Shown here one piece after another: positions 19,500 through 29,545 of a DNA stretch of 63,270 bases. The stretch spans positions 1-63,270 of the forward strand of contig MPMR01000024.1 of assembly GCA_002238605.1 (NCBI GenBank), written 5' to 3'. Position 1 is the first letter of the stretch. Every line of letters begins with the position of its first letter. This DNA comes from BD2-11 clade cluster bacterium bin43. GTDB taxonomy: Bacteria; Gemmatimonadota; Gemmatimonadetes; Longimicrobiales; Gaopeijiaceae. The notes under the pieces were generated by a model. That model was not told the origin of the DNA and ran no database searches. It worked only from the letters and a program-made list of their open reading frames with translations. The translations under genes were made by a program, and so were the position numbers.

Positions 19500-19697
19500 A
19501 TGTCCGATGAGCGCAGCTTTCCTTCCTGTCTCAAATGCAATACGGGGCTGTTGCTCCCCATGTCGGACTACGGACGCGAGGGCGCGTCGATCCGATACAA
19601 GGCGTGGGTCTGTTCCAATCCCGACTGTGGCTACAACATCAGGATCGACAACGGAGAGATCACCTTCGGCCGCAACATCACTCAGAGCTACAAGTAG
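19500..19697 (+). CDS. 65-aa putative zinc-binding protein
   Basis: Very small protein with two cysteine pairs, CLKC near residue 10 and CSNPDC near residue 38, followed by a strand-rich C-terminus (GYNIRIDNGEITFG). This suggests a zinc ribbon. The GAGAGGGG element about ten bases upstream is a good ribosome-binding site, and the codon use matches the neighbours. I do not recognise a named family. It could be a nucleic-acid-binding accessory protein. Confidence 0.65.
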   Translation: MSDERSFPSCLKCNTGLLLPMSDYGREGASIRYKAWVCSNPDCGYNIRIDNGEITFGRNITQSYK

Positions 19698-19715
19698 TCG
19701 CCCCAACCCTTTCCG

Positions 19716-21338
19716 ATGGCGCCACGCGCGAATAGGAATCGCGGCGCCTCTCCCGGAGGCCCTCGCGGTCGTTCGAGGATCCTCTTCGGCGATTCCGATG
19801 TCCACGCTCCCACCGGCAGCGAAGCGGCATCCTTCGATCGCTTCGTCATCGACCAACTCGGTGTTCCCGGCCCGACCCTCATCGAGAATGCGGGACGATC
19901 GGCCGCCCTGGTGCTCGAGCGCATCTTTGCGCGGGGATCGGTCGTCGTGTTCGCGGGATCGGGCAACAACGGCGGCGACGGCCTGGCTCTGGCGCGCGCG
20001 CTGGCGGGTTGGGGCCGGTCGGTAACGGTTGTCCAGGCGTCCGCGCGTTCCCCGGATGCCCGCCTGCTGCACCAGTGGCCGCTGCCCACGCTGGACGCGG
20101 GCGCCGAGGGCGCCCGGGGTGAGATCCAGCGGGTGACCGCGTCGGCCGGCGTGCTTGTGGACGCGGTGCTCGGCACGGGGATTTCGGGAGCGCCCCGCAC
20201 TCCCCAGGCGCGCATCCTGGAAGGCATGAACCGGGCCGGCAGGCCGCTCCTTTCCCTCGACATCCCTTCCGGGGTGGACGCCGACACCGGCGCCGTTCCC
20301 GGAGCAGCCGCCCGGGCCGACGTAACGGCGGCCTTCGGCTGGCCCAAGCTGGGTTCCCTGCTTCAACCCGGGCGTGTGCACGCCGGTCGCCTGGTGGCTG
20401 TGGAGATCGGATTCCCGCCGGTGCCGCGCGGGACGTTCGGGGCGCGGGTAGTGACGCCCGCATGGGCGCAGGATATGCTGCCGGTTCGTCGTCCCGAGAC
20501 GCACAAGCACCAGGTCGGCTCGCTGCTCCTGCTGGCGGGGGCGCCCGGGATGGCGGGCGCGGCAATCATGGCGGCGCGGGCGGCACTGAGGGCCGGCGCG
20601 GGATTCGTGCGCATCGCGAGCGCCTCCTCCAATCGGTCCGTGCTCCAGGGCGCGGTCCCGGAAGCGGTGTTCGTGGACGCGGCCGACCGTCCCGCGCTCG
20701 CCCGGGCGGCGATGGGATCGACCGCGGTCGCGGCAGGGCCCGGGCTGGGGGTCGCTCCGGAGGCCGCCGCCGCCCTGGAGGCCGTGCTGGAGGCGTCCGG
20801 CGACGCGCCCGTCCTGCTCGACGCCGACGCCCTGAACCTGGTGGCGGCGGACGCGGGTCCCCCCCTCGGCGACCTGGGGCGCGCTCGGCCGGTGCTGGTG
20901 ACGCCCCATCGCGGCGAGATGAAGAGGCTCGTGGCGGCCGCTGCCGACCTGCCCGATCTTCCGCACGAACTGGCCCTCGACCGGGCGGCGGCCTGGTCGT
21001 GCACGGTGTTGCTGAAGGGGAACCCATCGGTGGTGGCCACCCCTTCGAAGCGGCTCCTGGTGGGCGGGCTCGGGAGCTCCGACCTGGCCGCGGCCGGGAT
21101 GGGCGACGTGCTGAGCGGGGTCGCGGGTTCGCTGCTGGCGCAGGGATGTGACCCATCGGTGGCCGGCGCGCTGGCGCTGCACCTGACCGGGGTCGCGGCG
21201 GCCCTCGGGAACGAGGGTCCCGGGCTGGTGCCGGGCGATGTGATCGCGCGCCTTTCGGCCGCGGTGCGCCGGCAACCCGACCGCAGGAGCCGTCTTGGCC
21301 TGCCCTTCGTCATCTTCGACCAGGAAGCGCCTCGTTGA
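19716..21338 (+). CDS. nnr: bifunctional NAD(P)H-hydrate epimerase / ADP-dependent dehydratase
   Basis: Repairs hydrated NAD(P)H. Residues about 30-240 are the YjeF_N epimerase domain with FAGSGNNGGDGLALAR and LDIPSGVDADTG. Residues about 260-530 are the YjeF_C dehydratase domain with AGAGFVRIAS, VLLDADALNLV, VTPHRGEMKRL, VLLKGNPSVV and GLGSSDLAAAGMGDVLSG. The ATG at 19716 leaves an Arg-rich 30-residue lead, so the true start could be a little further in. The stop overlaps the thiL TTG start. Confidence 0.92.
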   Translation: MAPRANRNRGASPGGPRGRSRILFGDSDVHAPTGSEAASFDRFVIDQLGVPGPTLIENAGRSAALVLERIFARGSVVVFAGSGNNGGDGLALARALAGWGRSVTVVQASARSPDARLLHQWPLPTLDAGAEGARGEIQRVTASAGVLVDAVLGTGISGAPRTPQARILEGMNRAGRPLLSLDIPSGVDADTGAVPGAAARADVTAAFGWPKLGSLLQPGRVHAGRLVAVEIGFPPVPRGTFGARVVTPAWAQDMLPVRRPETHKHQVGSLLLLAGAPGMAGAAIMAARAALRAGAGFVRIASASSNRSVLQGAVPEAVFVDAADRPALARAAMGSTAVAAGPGLGVAPEAAAALEAVLEASGDAPVLLDADALNLVAADAGPPLGDLGRARPVLVTPHRGEMKRLVAAAADLPDLPHELALDRAAAWSCTVLLKGNPSVVATPSKRLLVGGLGSSDLAAAGMGDVLSGVAGSLLAQGCDPSVAGALALHLTGVAAALGNEGPGLVPGDVIARLSAAVRRQPDRRSRLGLPFVIFDQEAPR

Positions 21339-22354
21339 GTTCGCTGGGACCGGGCGGCGAGTTCGACCTGATCCGGTCCTTCCTGGCAGCCGGACCGCCA
21401 CCCGGGGCGGAAGTGCTGGTTGGCTCGGGCGATGACTGCGCGGTGCTCGAGTCGGGCTGGGTGGTGAGCACCGACGCGTTCATCGAGGACGTGCACTTCC
21501 GACGCGGGTGGATCAGCTTCGACGAGGCCGGCTACCGCGCGGTGACCGCCGCCCTCAGCGACGTTGCCGCGATGGCCGCGCGGCCCGTCGGCGTGCTCGT
21601 CGCCCTCGCACTGCCGGATGTGGAGGCCCCACAGGTCGCCGAGGGGTTTCGGGCCGGCATCCGGCGAGCGTGCGAACGCGCGGGGTGCGCGCTGATCGGG
21701 GGCGACCTCACCCGCTCTCCAGGCCCGGTGGTCGTGAACGTGGTAGCGCTGGGCCGCGCGGATCGCCCCATCCTGCGAAGCGGTGCGCGGGCGGGGGACG
21801 AGGTCTGGGTGACGGGCGTCCTGGGTGCGAGCGCGGCAGCGGTGCTCAGCTGGAAGCGCGGGCTTGAGCCCGATTCGTCGTCGCGGCGGGCCTTCGCCGC
21901 GCCCGTCGCGCGCCTCGGAGAGGCCCGCTGGGTCGCAGAGCGCATCCGGATGACGGCCCTCATCGACCTGTCGGACGGCCTTGTGGGAGATATGGGCCAC
22001 ATCGCCGCGGCGAGCGGGGTTGCCATCGTTCTGGATCCGGCGCTCGTCCCCGTTGCGCCCTCGGCCGCCGGCGCCGCCGGTTCGCGCCGCCGCGCGCTGC
22101 CCCTGGCGCTTGCCGGAGGCGAGGACTACGAGCTCGCCTTCACCGCGCGGCCGGGGTCTGCGGATTCGGTCGCGACCGACTTCCAGCGCCGGTTCGACCT
22201 GTCCCTGACGCGCGTCGGAATTGTCGCCGAGGGCGCAGGCGTTAGACTTGAGGGCGACGGCGCGGACCGGTTCGACCCCGGATCCGCGGGCTTCGACCAC
22301 TTTCGCGCACCGCGATCCGATGCCGCCGAGGTCGGGCGCTCGGACCATCGCTAG
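21335..22354 (+). CDS. thiL: thiamine-monophosphate kinase
   Basis: Phosphorylates thiamine monophosphate to thiamine diphosphate with ATP. The N-terminal GEFDLIRSFL and VGSGDDCAVLE are diagnostic. STDAFIEDVHFRRGW and the downstream ALSDVAAMAARP carry the metal ligands; IGGDLTRS and DLSDGLVGDMGHI follow. The protein is 339 aa. The start codon appears to be the TTG at 21335, overlapping the preceding stop (TTGA), consistent with translational coupling. The C-terminal 30 residues are poorly conserved. Confidence 0.93.
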   Translation: MSSLGPGGEFDLIRSFLAAGPPPGAEVLVGSGDDCAVLESGWVVSTDAFIEDVHFRRGWISFDEAGYRAVTAALSDVAAMAARPVGVLVALALPDVEAPQVAEGFRAGIRRACERAGCALIGGDLTRSPGPVVVNVVALGRADRPILRSGARAGDEVWVTGVLGASAAAVLSWKRGLEPDSSSRRAFAAPVARLGEARWVAERIRMTALIDLSDGLVGDMGHIAAASGVAIVLDPALVPVAPSAAGAAGSRRRALPLALAGGEDYELAFTARPGSADSVATDFQRRFDLSLTRVGIVAEGAGVRLEGDGADRFDPGSAGFDHFRAPRSDAAEVGRSDHR

Positions 22355-22372
22355 ACCGGATCGGGAGAACGG

Positions 22373-23140
22373 ATGTTGCGGACGGCCTGGGTGGCGCTGG
22401 CGGCGATTGCGATGACCGGGTACTACGCCGCGATCATCCTGCTCTCCTCCCTGGTCCCCGCCTGGCGCCGCCGGCGCTGCGGATACTGGGCGCAGGGCTG
22501 GTCCGCCGTCCTCCTGCGAGCCGCGGGCGTGACGGTCACCTCGGCCGGGCTCGGTCGGGTCGACCCGCGGCGTTCGCAGATCGTCGTCTCCAACCACCAG
22601 TCCTGGTTCGACGTGCTCGCGCTCTTCGCCACCTTCCCCACCACCCTGCGCTTCGTGGCCAAGGAGGAGCTGCGCTCCGTCCCCGTCTTCGGCAAGGCGT
22701 TTCTGCGTTGCGGCCACCTGTCCATCGACCGCCGCAAACGCCACAGGGCGGTCGAGTCGCTGCAGCGGGCGGCCCGCCGGCTGCGCGAGCACACCCTTCA
22801 CGTCGTCATGTTCGCGGAAGGCACCCGGTCGCCGACGGGGGAGCTGCAGCCCTTCAAGAAGGGCGCCTTCGTGCTGGCGCTCGAGACGCGGACGCCGGTG
22901 CTGCCCGTCGCGGTCGTGGGGAGCCGCGCGGTGATGCGCAAACACAGCTATGCGATTCGACCCGGCTCGATCGAGGTGCGGATCGGCGAGCCCATCGAAG
23001 TGGACGGCCTGGCCATGTCGGATCGCAACGCACTGCGCGACCGCGCGCGCCGGGCGGTCGCCGATCTCATGGCCGGGCCGCCATCGGAGCGGGCGAACGG
23101 GAGGTCCGCGACGCCCCTCGTCCCCGCCACCCGGGCCTGA
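22373..23140 (+). CDS. plsC: 1-acyl-sn-glycerol-3-phosphate acyltransferase
   Basis: Membrane acyltransferase of phospholipid synthesis, making phosphatidic acid from lysophosphatidic acid. It has an N-terminal hydrophobic segment, the NHQSWFD catalytic motif, FVAKEELRSVPVFGKAF and the phosphate-binding FAEGTRSPTG. The 255-aa length is typical. The enolase gene follows after 18 bases. Confidence 0.92.
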   Translation: MLRTAWVALAAIAMTGYYAAIILLSSLVPAWRRRRCGYWAQGWSAVLLRAAGVTVTSAGLGRVDPRRSQIVVSNHQSWFDVLALFATFPTTLRFVAKEELRSVPVFGKAFLRCGHLSIDRRKRHRAVESLQRAARRLREHTLHVVMFAEGTRSPTGELQPFKKGAFVLALETRTPVLPVAVVGSRAVMRKHSYAIRPGSIEVRIGEPIEVDGLAMSDRNALRDRARRAVADLMAGPPSERANGRSATPLVPATRA

Positions 23141-24744
<1,604 letters not shown>

Positions 24745-24782
24745 CCGGTCCGGGCCCTTCGGTTTCCCGGACGGTCGGGCGC

Positions 24783-25679
24783 TCAGGCCGAATCCTGCTC
24801 CGACCCGGCTGCCTCCGTCGCTTCCGTCGCGGAATCGGCGATTCTGCGAACCGCGTCCGCGAGCAACTGCCCCGAGGTCCCTTCCGGGAGGAGCGCGGGC
24901 ATCCCCTCTGCCGCCGCCTGCGCGACCGCCTTCCCCGTGCTGGTGGTTCCCGCCGACATGAGCTCCATGGGGATGGGAAAGACGGTGGTGGAGTTGTTCT
25001 CCGCGGCGATCTCGACGGCCGTCTGCAGGTAGCGAAGCTGCAACGCCATGGGGTATTCCTGAATGATGGCCGCCGCGTCGGCCAGTTTGCGCGAGGCCTG
25101 GAACTCGCCTTCCGCCGCGATCACCTTGCCGCGGCGCTCGCGTTCGGCCTCCGCCTGCTTCGCCATCGCGCGCTTCATCTCCTTGGGCAGGTCGATGTCC
25201 TTGATCTCGACGCCGGTGACCTCGATGCCCCAGGGATCGGTTCCCTCGTCGATGATGTCGCGCACGATTTCGTTGATGCGCTCGCGCTCGGCGAGCAGTT
25301 GATCCAGCTCCGACTGGCCGATGACGCTGCGGAGCGTCGTCTGTGCCAGCTGGGAGGTGGCGAAGTAATAGTCCTCGATCTCGACCACGGCCTTCGCGGG
25401 GTTGGTCACCCGGAAGTACACCACGGCGTTGACCGTGACGCTCACGTTGTCCTTGGTGATGGTGTCCTGGGGAGCGATGTCCAGCGCCACGATGCGCAGG
25501 TCCATCCTCTTCATGCGTTCCAGCCCGTAGGGCACCAGGAAAATGAGGCCTGGCCCCTTGGCGCGGGTCAGCTTGCCGAGTCGGAACACGACGCCCCGCT
25601 CGTATTCCCAGAGGACGCGAAAGCTGGTGAGGAGGCCGGTGGCGGCGATGACGACGCCAACGATCATCGGGATGTCCAT
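24783..25679 (-). CDS. slipin / stomatin-like SPFH protein
   Basis: Membrane-anchored SPFH (band 7) scaffold protein. The N-terminal segment [21 protein letters not shown] is hydrophobic; the SPFH domain starts at [13 protein letters not shown] and contains [20 protein letters not shown]. The long helical region ([20 protein letters not shown]) and [11 protein letters not shown] follow. The 298-aa length fits slipins. The usual partner, an NfeD protease-like protein, is not adjacent. It is transcribed opposite to the flanking genes. Confidence 0.9.
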   Translation of the reverse strand: MDIPMIVGVVIAATGLLTSFRVLWEYERGVVFRLGKLTRAKGPGLIFLVPYGLERMKRMDLRIVALDIAPQDTITKDNVSVTVNAVVYFRVTNPAKAVVEIEDYYFATSQLAQTTLRSVIGQSELDQLLAERERINEIVRDIIDEGTDPWGIEVTGVEIKDIDLPKEMKRAMAKQAEAERERRGKVIAAEGEFQASRKLADAAAIIQEYPMALQLRYLQTAVEIAAENNSTTVFPIPMELMSAGTTSTGKAVAQAAAEGMPALLPEGTSGQLLADAVRRIADSATEATEAAGSEQDSA

Positions 25680-25782
25680 TCGGGTCGCTCTCCCTCGGAA
25701 CTCCGCGAACGCCGGGCAGGCCCGCTGCCGCCGGGAGTCCTCTTGCTGGTTCAGGATAATCCGCGGTCCCTGACGGTACCGC

Positions 25783-25811
25783 TTGACACGCTATCGTCTC
25801 AAAACTAGCGT
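25783..25811 (+). promoter_or_regulatory. predicted sigma-70-type promoter of the CAT tRNA
   Basis: A perfect TTGACA at 25783-25788 is followed by a 17-base spacer and TAGCGT (25806-25811), which matches the -10 consensus only at the first, second and last base. Its position 16 bases before the tRNA fits a start of transcription just ahead of the mature 5' end. Confidence 0.5.
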
Positions 25812-25826
25812 TTTCGCGATGTCCCC

Positions 25827-25900
25827 GCCGGAGTAGCTCAGCTGGTCAGAGCAGCGGAATCATAATCCGCGTGTCGGGGGTTCGAGTCCCTCCTCCGGCA
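25827..25900 (+). tRNA. tRNA with anticodon CAT (Met, or Ile2 if lysidinylated)
   Basis: A full cloverleaf can be drawn. The acceptor stem GCCGGAG pairs with CTCCGGC, the D arm is GCTC/GAGC, and the anticodon stem GCGGA/TCCGC closes the loop ATCATAA with anticodon CAT. The T arm is GGGGG/CCCTC with loop TTCGAGT, and the discriminator is A. The 3' CCA is not encoded. The initiator features (an unpaired first base pair and three GC pairs in the anticodon stem) are absent. It is therefore elongator Met or the Ile isoacceptor whose C34 is modified by TilS, encoded about 1.7 kb downstream. Confidence 0.93.
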
Positions 25901-26157
25901 TCGCTTTCCTTCCTGCCCCGCAGGGACCTGACGGTCCCGGCGGGGTTTACATTTGTCCGTGCCAGCGCGAAAAGCCCGCGCGTCCGAAGCATCCGGCCGG
26001 CCAGCCGTGTCGCGCTCAGGGCCGAAGTCCCGCCGGTCCCGGACGGGTTACCGCCGCCGCCGGCCGACCTTTGCCGCCGTTCGCACGGGCGGATATCTTG
26101 GCCGGGCGACCCTCCCTCGTGGCACAGTGGGAGCACCCGAAAGCGACGAGCAGGACG

Positions 26158-26670
26158 ATGACCGATCTGATCGAGCGTGAGCTGAGCCGGCGCAAGGCGT
26201 GGATGGCTCGCGTACTTGAGCGACCGCTGCGGATCCGGGACGGGGATGTTGCTCCCCTGTCGCCGGACCGGCGCGCCTATTTCCTGGACGAGGCTCGAGA
26301 GCTGTACTGGAACGAGCTGGAGTGGGAGAACATCACCGGCGAGGAGCGTCTCGACGACGGCCCCTTCACCGAGCTGGCCTTCCCCGGTTTTCTGGCCTTC
26401 GTGCGCGGATTGCTGTTGCGCGAATCCATCGACGAGCAGGGAACGCCCGCGGAACCGCATCCCGCCATCGTGGAGGAGATCCTGAACTTCCTGGCGGGCA
26501 GGGTCGTGACGCTCCGGACCGAACTGCGCGAGCAGGATCCCGAGTGGGACGTGGAGCAGAGCACGCGCGAACTGTCCATGACCGAGCCGCTCATCGATCT
26601 GGTGCTCGCGCTGTTGTACGAGGTCACCCCGGCCGAGCGGGTGCGGCTGGAACGGGCCGCGGCGGATTGA
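26158..26670 (+). CDS. hypothetical acidic cytosolic protein
   Basis: A 170-aa protein with no signal peptide or membrane segment. It is rich in Glu, Arg and Leu and predicted mainly helical (LIERELSRRKAWMARVL, YFLDEARELYWNELEWENITGEE, EILNFLAGRVVTLRTELREQ). I recognise no family. The ATG at 26158 has only a weak GAGCAGG upstream. It precedes the GDPD gene by 23 bases, so the two may be co-transcribed. Confidence 0.6.
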   Translation: MTDLIERELSRRKAWMARVLERPLRIRDGDVAPLSPDRRAYFLDEARELYWNELEWENITGEERLDDGPFTELAFPGFLAFVRGLLLRESIDEQGTPAEPHPAIVEEILNFLAGRVVTLRTELREQDPEWDVEQSTRELSMTEPLIDLVLALLYEVTPAERVRLERAAAD

Positions 26671-26693
26671 CGACGCCGGCACGTCGGCGTTCC

Positions 26694-27593
26694 ATGCGTG
26701 TGCCCTGGCGGGGATGGAGCGGGCTGCCCGCCCGCCGGCCCGGTCATCCGTACCTGGCGGGCGCCCCCCTCTTCATCGCTCACAGGGGGGGCGCGGCGCT
26801 GGCCCCCGAGAACACCATGGCGGCCTTCACCGCCGCCGTGGAGCGATGGGACGCCGATGTGCTGGAACTGGACGTGCGCCGCACCGCGGACGGCAGGGTG
26901 GTGGTGATTCACGACGCCACCGTGGACCGCACCTGCGAGGGCACCGGCGCCGTGCGCGAGCTTCCCTGGAGCGAGGTGCGGTCGCTGGACGCCGGGTATC
27001 GCTTCCGCGGCCTGGCGGGCGAACTCGCCTTCCGCGGCCGGGGCGTGCGCATTCCGCTGCTGGACGAGGTGCTCGAGACCTTCCCGGCCACGCGAATGAA
27101 CGTGGAGGCCAAGGCGCCCGAGGTCGCGCCACTGCTGGTCGAAGCCATCCGCCGCCACGCTGCGCACGACCGTGTGCTGATGGCCGCGGAACTGGAGGGC
27201 GCGCGGCCCTCGCGGCACGGCTATCCGGGCCCGCACGGCGCGTCCCGCCGCCAGATCCGGCTGTTCTACCTGCTGCACCACCGGCCGCTCGGGTTCCTGT
27301 ATACGCCGCGCGCGGACGCCCTCCAGGTCCCGGATGCGTGGATGGGCAGGCGGGTGGTCACGCCGCGCTTCGTGCGTGAGGCTCACCGCCGCAACATTCC
27401 CGTCCACGTCTGGACGATCGACGAGGCCGCGGACATGCGCCGGCTGCTCTCGTGGGGGGTGGACGGCATCCAGTCCGACCGCCTCGACCGGCTGGCCCGG
27501 GTGCTCGTGGAGGAAACCGGCAGGCCGCCGCCGCCGGCGCTGACCGCCGCCGGGGCGGGTGCCGCCGCGGCGAGCGGCGAGGTGGCGCCGTGA
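26694..27593 (+). CDS. glycerophosphodiester phosphodiesterase
   Basis: GDPD TIM-barrel enzyme hydrolysing glycerophosphodiesters to glycerol-3-phosphate and an alcohol. The catalytic motif FIAHRGGAALAPENTMAAF is near residue 30; metal-binding ELDVRRTADGRVVVIHD and the second catalytic histidine are present. Further motifs are NVEAKAP, VHVWTIDEAADMRRLLSWG and VDGIQSDR. No signal peptide is evident, so it is probably cytosolic. The 299-aa protein ends in an Ala/Gly/Pro-rich tail. Its TGA overlaps the tilS start (GTGA). Confidence 0.9.
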   Translation: MRVPWRGWSGLPARRPGHPYLAGAPLFIAHRGGAALAPENTMAAFTAAVERWDADVLELDVRRTADGRVVVIHDATVDRTCEGTGAVRELPWSEVRSLDAGYRFRGLAGELAFRGRGVRIPLLDEVLETFPATRMNVEAKAPEVAPLLVEAIRRHAAHDRVLMAAELEGARPSRHGYPGPHGASRRQIRLFYLLHHRPLGFLYTPRADALQVPDAWMGRRVVTPRFVREAHRRNIPVHVWTIDEAADMRRLLSWGVDGIQSDRLDRLARVLVEETGRPPPPALTAAGAGAAAASGEVAP

Positions 27594-28975
27594 GCGGACC
27601 GGCTCGGCCGCTGGCCGCCCGCTTCCGCGCGGCGCTGGCCGATGACGGGGTCATTACCGGTGGCGGGCGGGTCCTGGTGTCGCTTTCGGGCGGCCCGGAT
27701 TCCACCGTCCTGCTTCACCTGCTGCGCTTCACGCCGGGCCTCCCGCCGCTCGAGGTGCACGCCGCCCACCTCGATCACCGCATGCGTCCCGGGAGCGCCG
27801 ACGACGCCCACTGGGTCAAGGGGCTCGCGCACGCGTGGGAGGTGCCGCTGGTGTCGCGCGCGGTCGGTCGTCCTCCCGCCAACGAGACGGAGGCGCGCCG
27901 GGCCCGTTATCGCTTTCTGGAGGAGGCGCGCGGCGAAACCGGCTGCGACTGGGTGGTGACCGCCCATCACGCGGACGACCAGGCCGAAACGGTCGCCTAC
28001 CGGATGCTGCGGGGCACCGGCCTCGCCGGCCTGGCCGGGATTCCCCGCACCCGCGAGCCGGGACTGTACCGGCCGCTGCTGCCCTTCTGGAAGCGGGAAC
28101 TCGCCCACTACGCCTCGGCCTCCCGCCTCCGCTACCGGACCGATCCCAGCAATCGGTCGCCCGACGTCCCGCGCAACGTGGTGCGCCGGGAGCTGCTGCC
28201 TCTCGCCGAGGAGCGCGTCGCACCGGGCGCCCGCCGGGCGCTCCTGCGTCTGGCCCGCCTGGCGGGGGAGGAGCGCCGCCTCTGGCGCGCCGTGATGCCG
28301 ACGCTGCTCGCGGGTCTCGTGGTGCGTCGCACCGAAGAGGACGTCTCCTTCAGCCGCGACGCGTTCCTGCAGTGCGATTCCCTGGTGCGGGCCAGGCTGA
28401 TCCGGACGCTGGCGGCGGAGGCCGGCGCCCATCTGGATGCCCGCGCCACCGACCTGGCCTCGGCGTTCGTCCGCTCCGGCCGGAGCGGGCGGTCCATCGA
28501 CCTGCCCGGCGGGGTGGTTCTGTCCCGCGCGTTTGAGCGCCTGGTCGTCTCGCGCCCCGCCACCGCCATCGACGGGACGTCTGCCCCCGACCACGCCCGC
28601 TACGTGGCGGTTCCGGTCCCGGGCGAAGGCGCGGCGGAGGGCCGTTCGGGAGGGGCCGCCTTCCTTGCCCGCTGGTCGACGCGAGGCCCCGTGGGAGGAG
28701 AGGGGCTCTCCATCCCGGCGCTGCGCTTCCCCATCCTCTTTCGCGGCTGGCGGCCCGGAGACCGGATTCGCCTCGCCGCCGGCACCCGCAAGCTCAAGAA
28801 GGTATTCGGGGAAGCGCGGGTTCCGCGGCCGGCCCGCGCGCGCCGCCCGGTGGTGGCGGATTCGGGAGGGCGCATCCTCTGGGTGCCGGGGGTGGCGCGA
28901 TCGATCGAGGCGCGGCCCGCGGCGCACGACGCAATCCTTTACGTGGGAGTGGATCTCGATGTCGCCACCGACTGA
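27590..28975 (+). CDS. tilS: tRNA(Ile)-lysidine synthetase
   Basis: N-type ATP pyrophosphatase that converts C34 of tRNA-Ile(CAT) to lysidine so that it reads ATA. The P-loop SLSGGPDS is at residues 31-38. The family motifs AAHLDHRMRPGSADDA and VVTAHHADDQAET follow, then GLAGLAGIPRTR and RYRTDPSN. The C-terminal substrate-binding domain (FRGWRPGDRI) is recognisable. The 461-aa length is typical. The tilS-hpt-ftsH order matches the conserved arrangement known from Firmicutes. Confidence 0.93.
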   Translation: MSGPARPLAARFRAALADDGVITGGGRVLVSLSGGPDSTVLLHLLRFTPGLPPLEVHAAHLDHRMRPGSADDAHWVKGLAHAWEVPLVSRAVGRPPANETEARRARYRFLEEARGETGCDWVVTAHHADDQAETVAYRMLRGTGLAGLAGIPRTREPGLYRPLLPFWKRELAHYASASRLRYRTDPSNRSPDVPRNVVRRELLPLAEERVAPGARRALLRLARLAGEERRLWRAVMPTLLAGLVVRRTEEDVSFSRDAFLQCDSLVRARLIRTLAAEAGAHLDARATDLASAFVRSGRSGRSIDLPGGVVLSRAFERLVVSRPATAIDGTSAPDHARYVAVPVPGEGAAEGRSGGAAFLARWSTRGPVGGEGLSIPALRFPILFRGWRPGDRIRLAAGTRKLKKVFGEARVPRPARARRPVVADSGGRILWVPGVARSIEARPAAHDAILYVGVDLDVATD

Positions 28976-29510
28976 CGTTGTCCGCCGCGCCGGCAGTGGC
29001 CGCGTGCGCCGCATCATCTTCACGCGCGAACAGATTGCGCTCAGGGTCCGGGAGCTGGGCGACGAGATATCGGCCTGCTACGACCCGCGCGAGGAACTGC
29101 TCGTGCTTGGCCTGCTGAAGGGCTCGTTCATGTTCCTGGCGGACCTGGTGCGCTGCATCCATCACCCCGTGCAGGTCGACTTCATCGTGACTTCGAGCTA
29201 CGGGACGGGTATGGTATCATCGGGGAACGTGCGGCTCCTCTACGATCCGGAAGTCTCGCTCGGGGGGCGCCACGTCATCCTCGTGGACGACATCATCGAC
29301 AGCGGCAAGACCATGGCATCCCTGGTGCCCATCATCCAGGCGCGCGGACCGGCCAGCCTCGAATCGTGTACCTTTCTTCACAAGCGCCGGGACGGCATCG
29401 CGCATGAGCCCAGATGGGTCGGCTTCGACGCCCCTCCGGAGTTCGTGGTGGGCTACGGCCTCGATTACAGCGAGAACTTCCGGCATCTTCCCTACATCGC
29501 AAGCATCTGA
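28959..29510 (+). CDS. hpt: hypoxanthine phosphoribosyltransferase
   Basis: Purine salvage enzyme producing IMP or GMP from hypoxanthine or guanine and PRPP. The PRPP-binding motif is VILVDDIIDSGKT. LLVLGLLKGSFMFLADL and the flexible-loop region VTSSYGTG are also typical, as is the C-terminal FVVGYGLDYSENFRHLPYI. The ATG at 28959 has GGGAG about ten bases upstream and overlaps the tilS end by 17 bases. The protein is 183 aa. Confidence 0.94.
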   Translation: MSPPTDVVRRAGSGRVRRIIFTREQIALRVRELGDEISACYDPREELLVLGLLKGSFMFLADLVRCIHHPVQVDFIVTSSYGTGMVSSGNVRLLYDPEVSLGGRHVILVDDIIDSGKTMASLVPIIQARGPASLESCTFLHKRRDGIAHEPRWVGFDAPPEFVVGYGLDYSENFRHLPYIASI

Positions 29511-29529
29511 GGGCATGGGCCGGTGGTCC

Positions 29530-29541
29530 CAGAGTACTCTG
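29530..29541. promoter_or_regulatory. 12-bp perfect palindrome just before ftsH
   Basis: CAGAGTACTCTG lies five bases upstream of the ftsH ATG, where a ribosome-binding site would be expected; none is visible there. It could be an operator or a translation-masking element. Nothing else supports it. Confidence 0.3.
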
Positions 29542-29545
29542 AATA

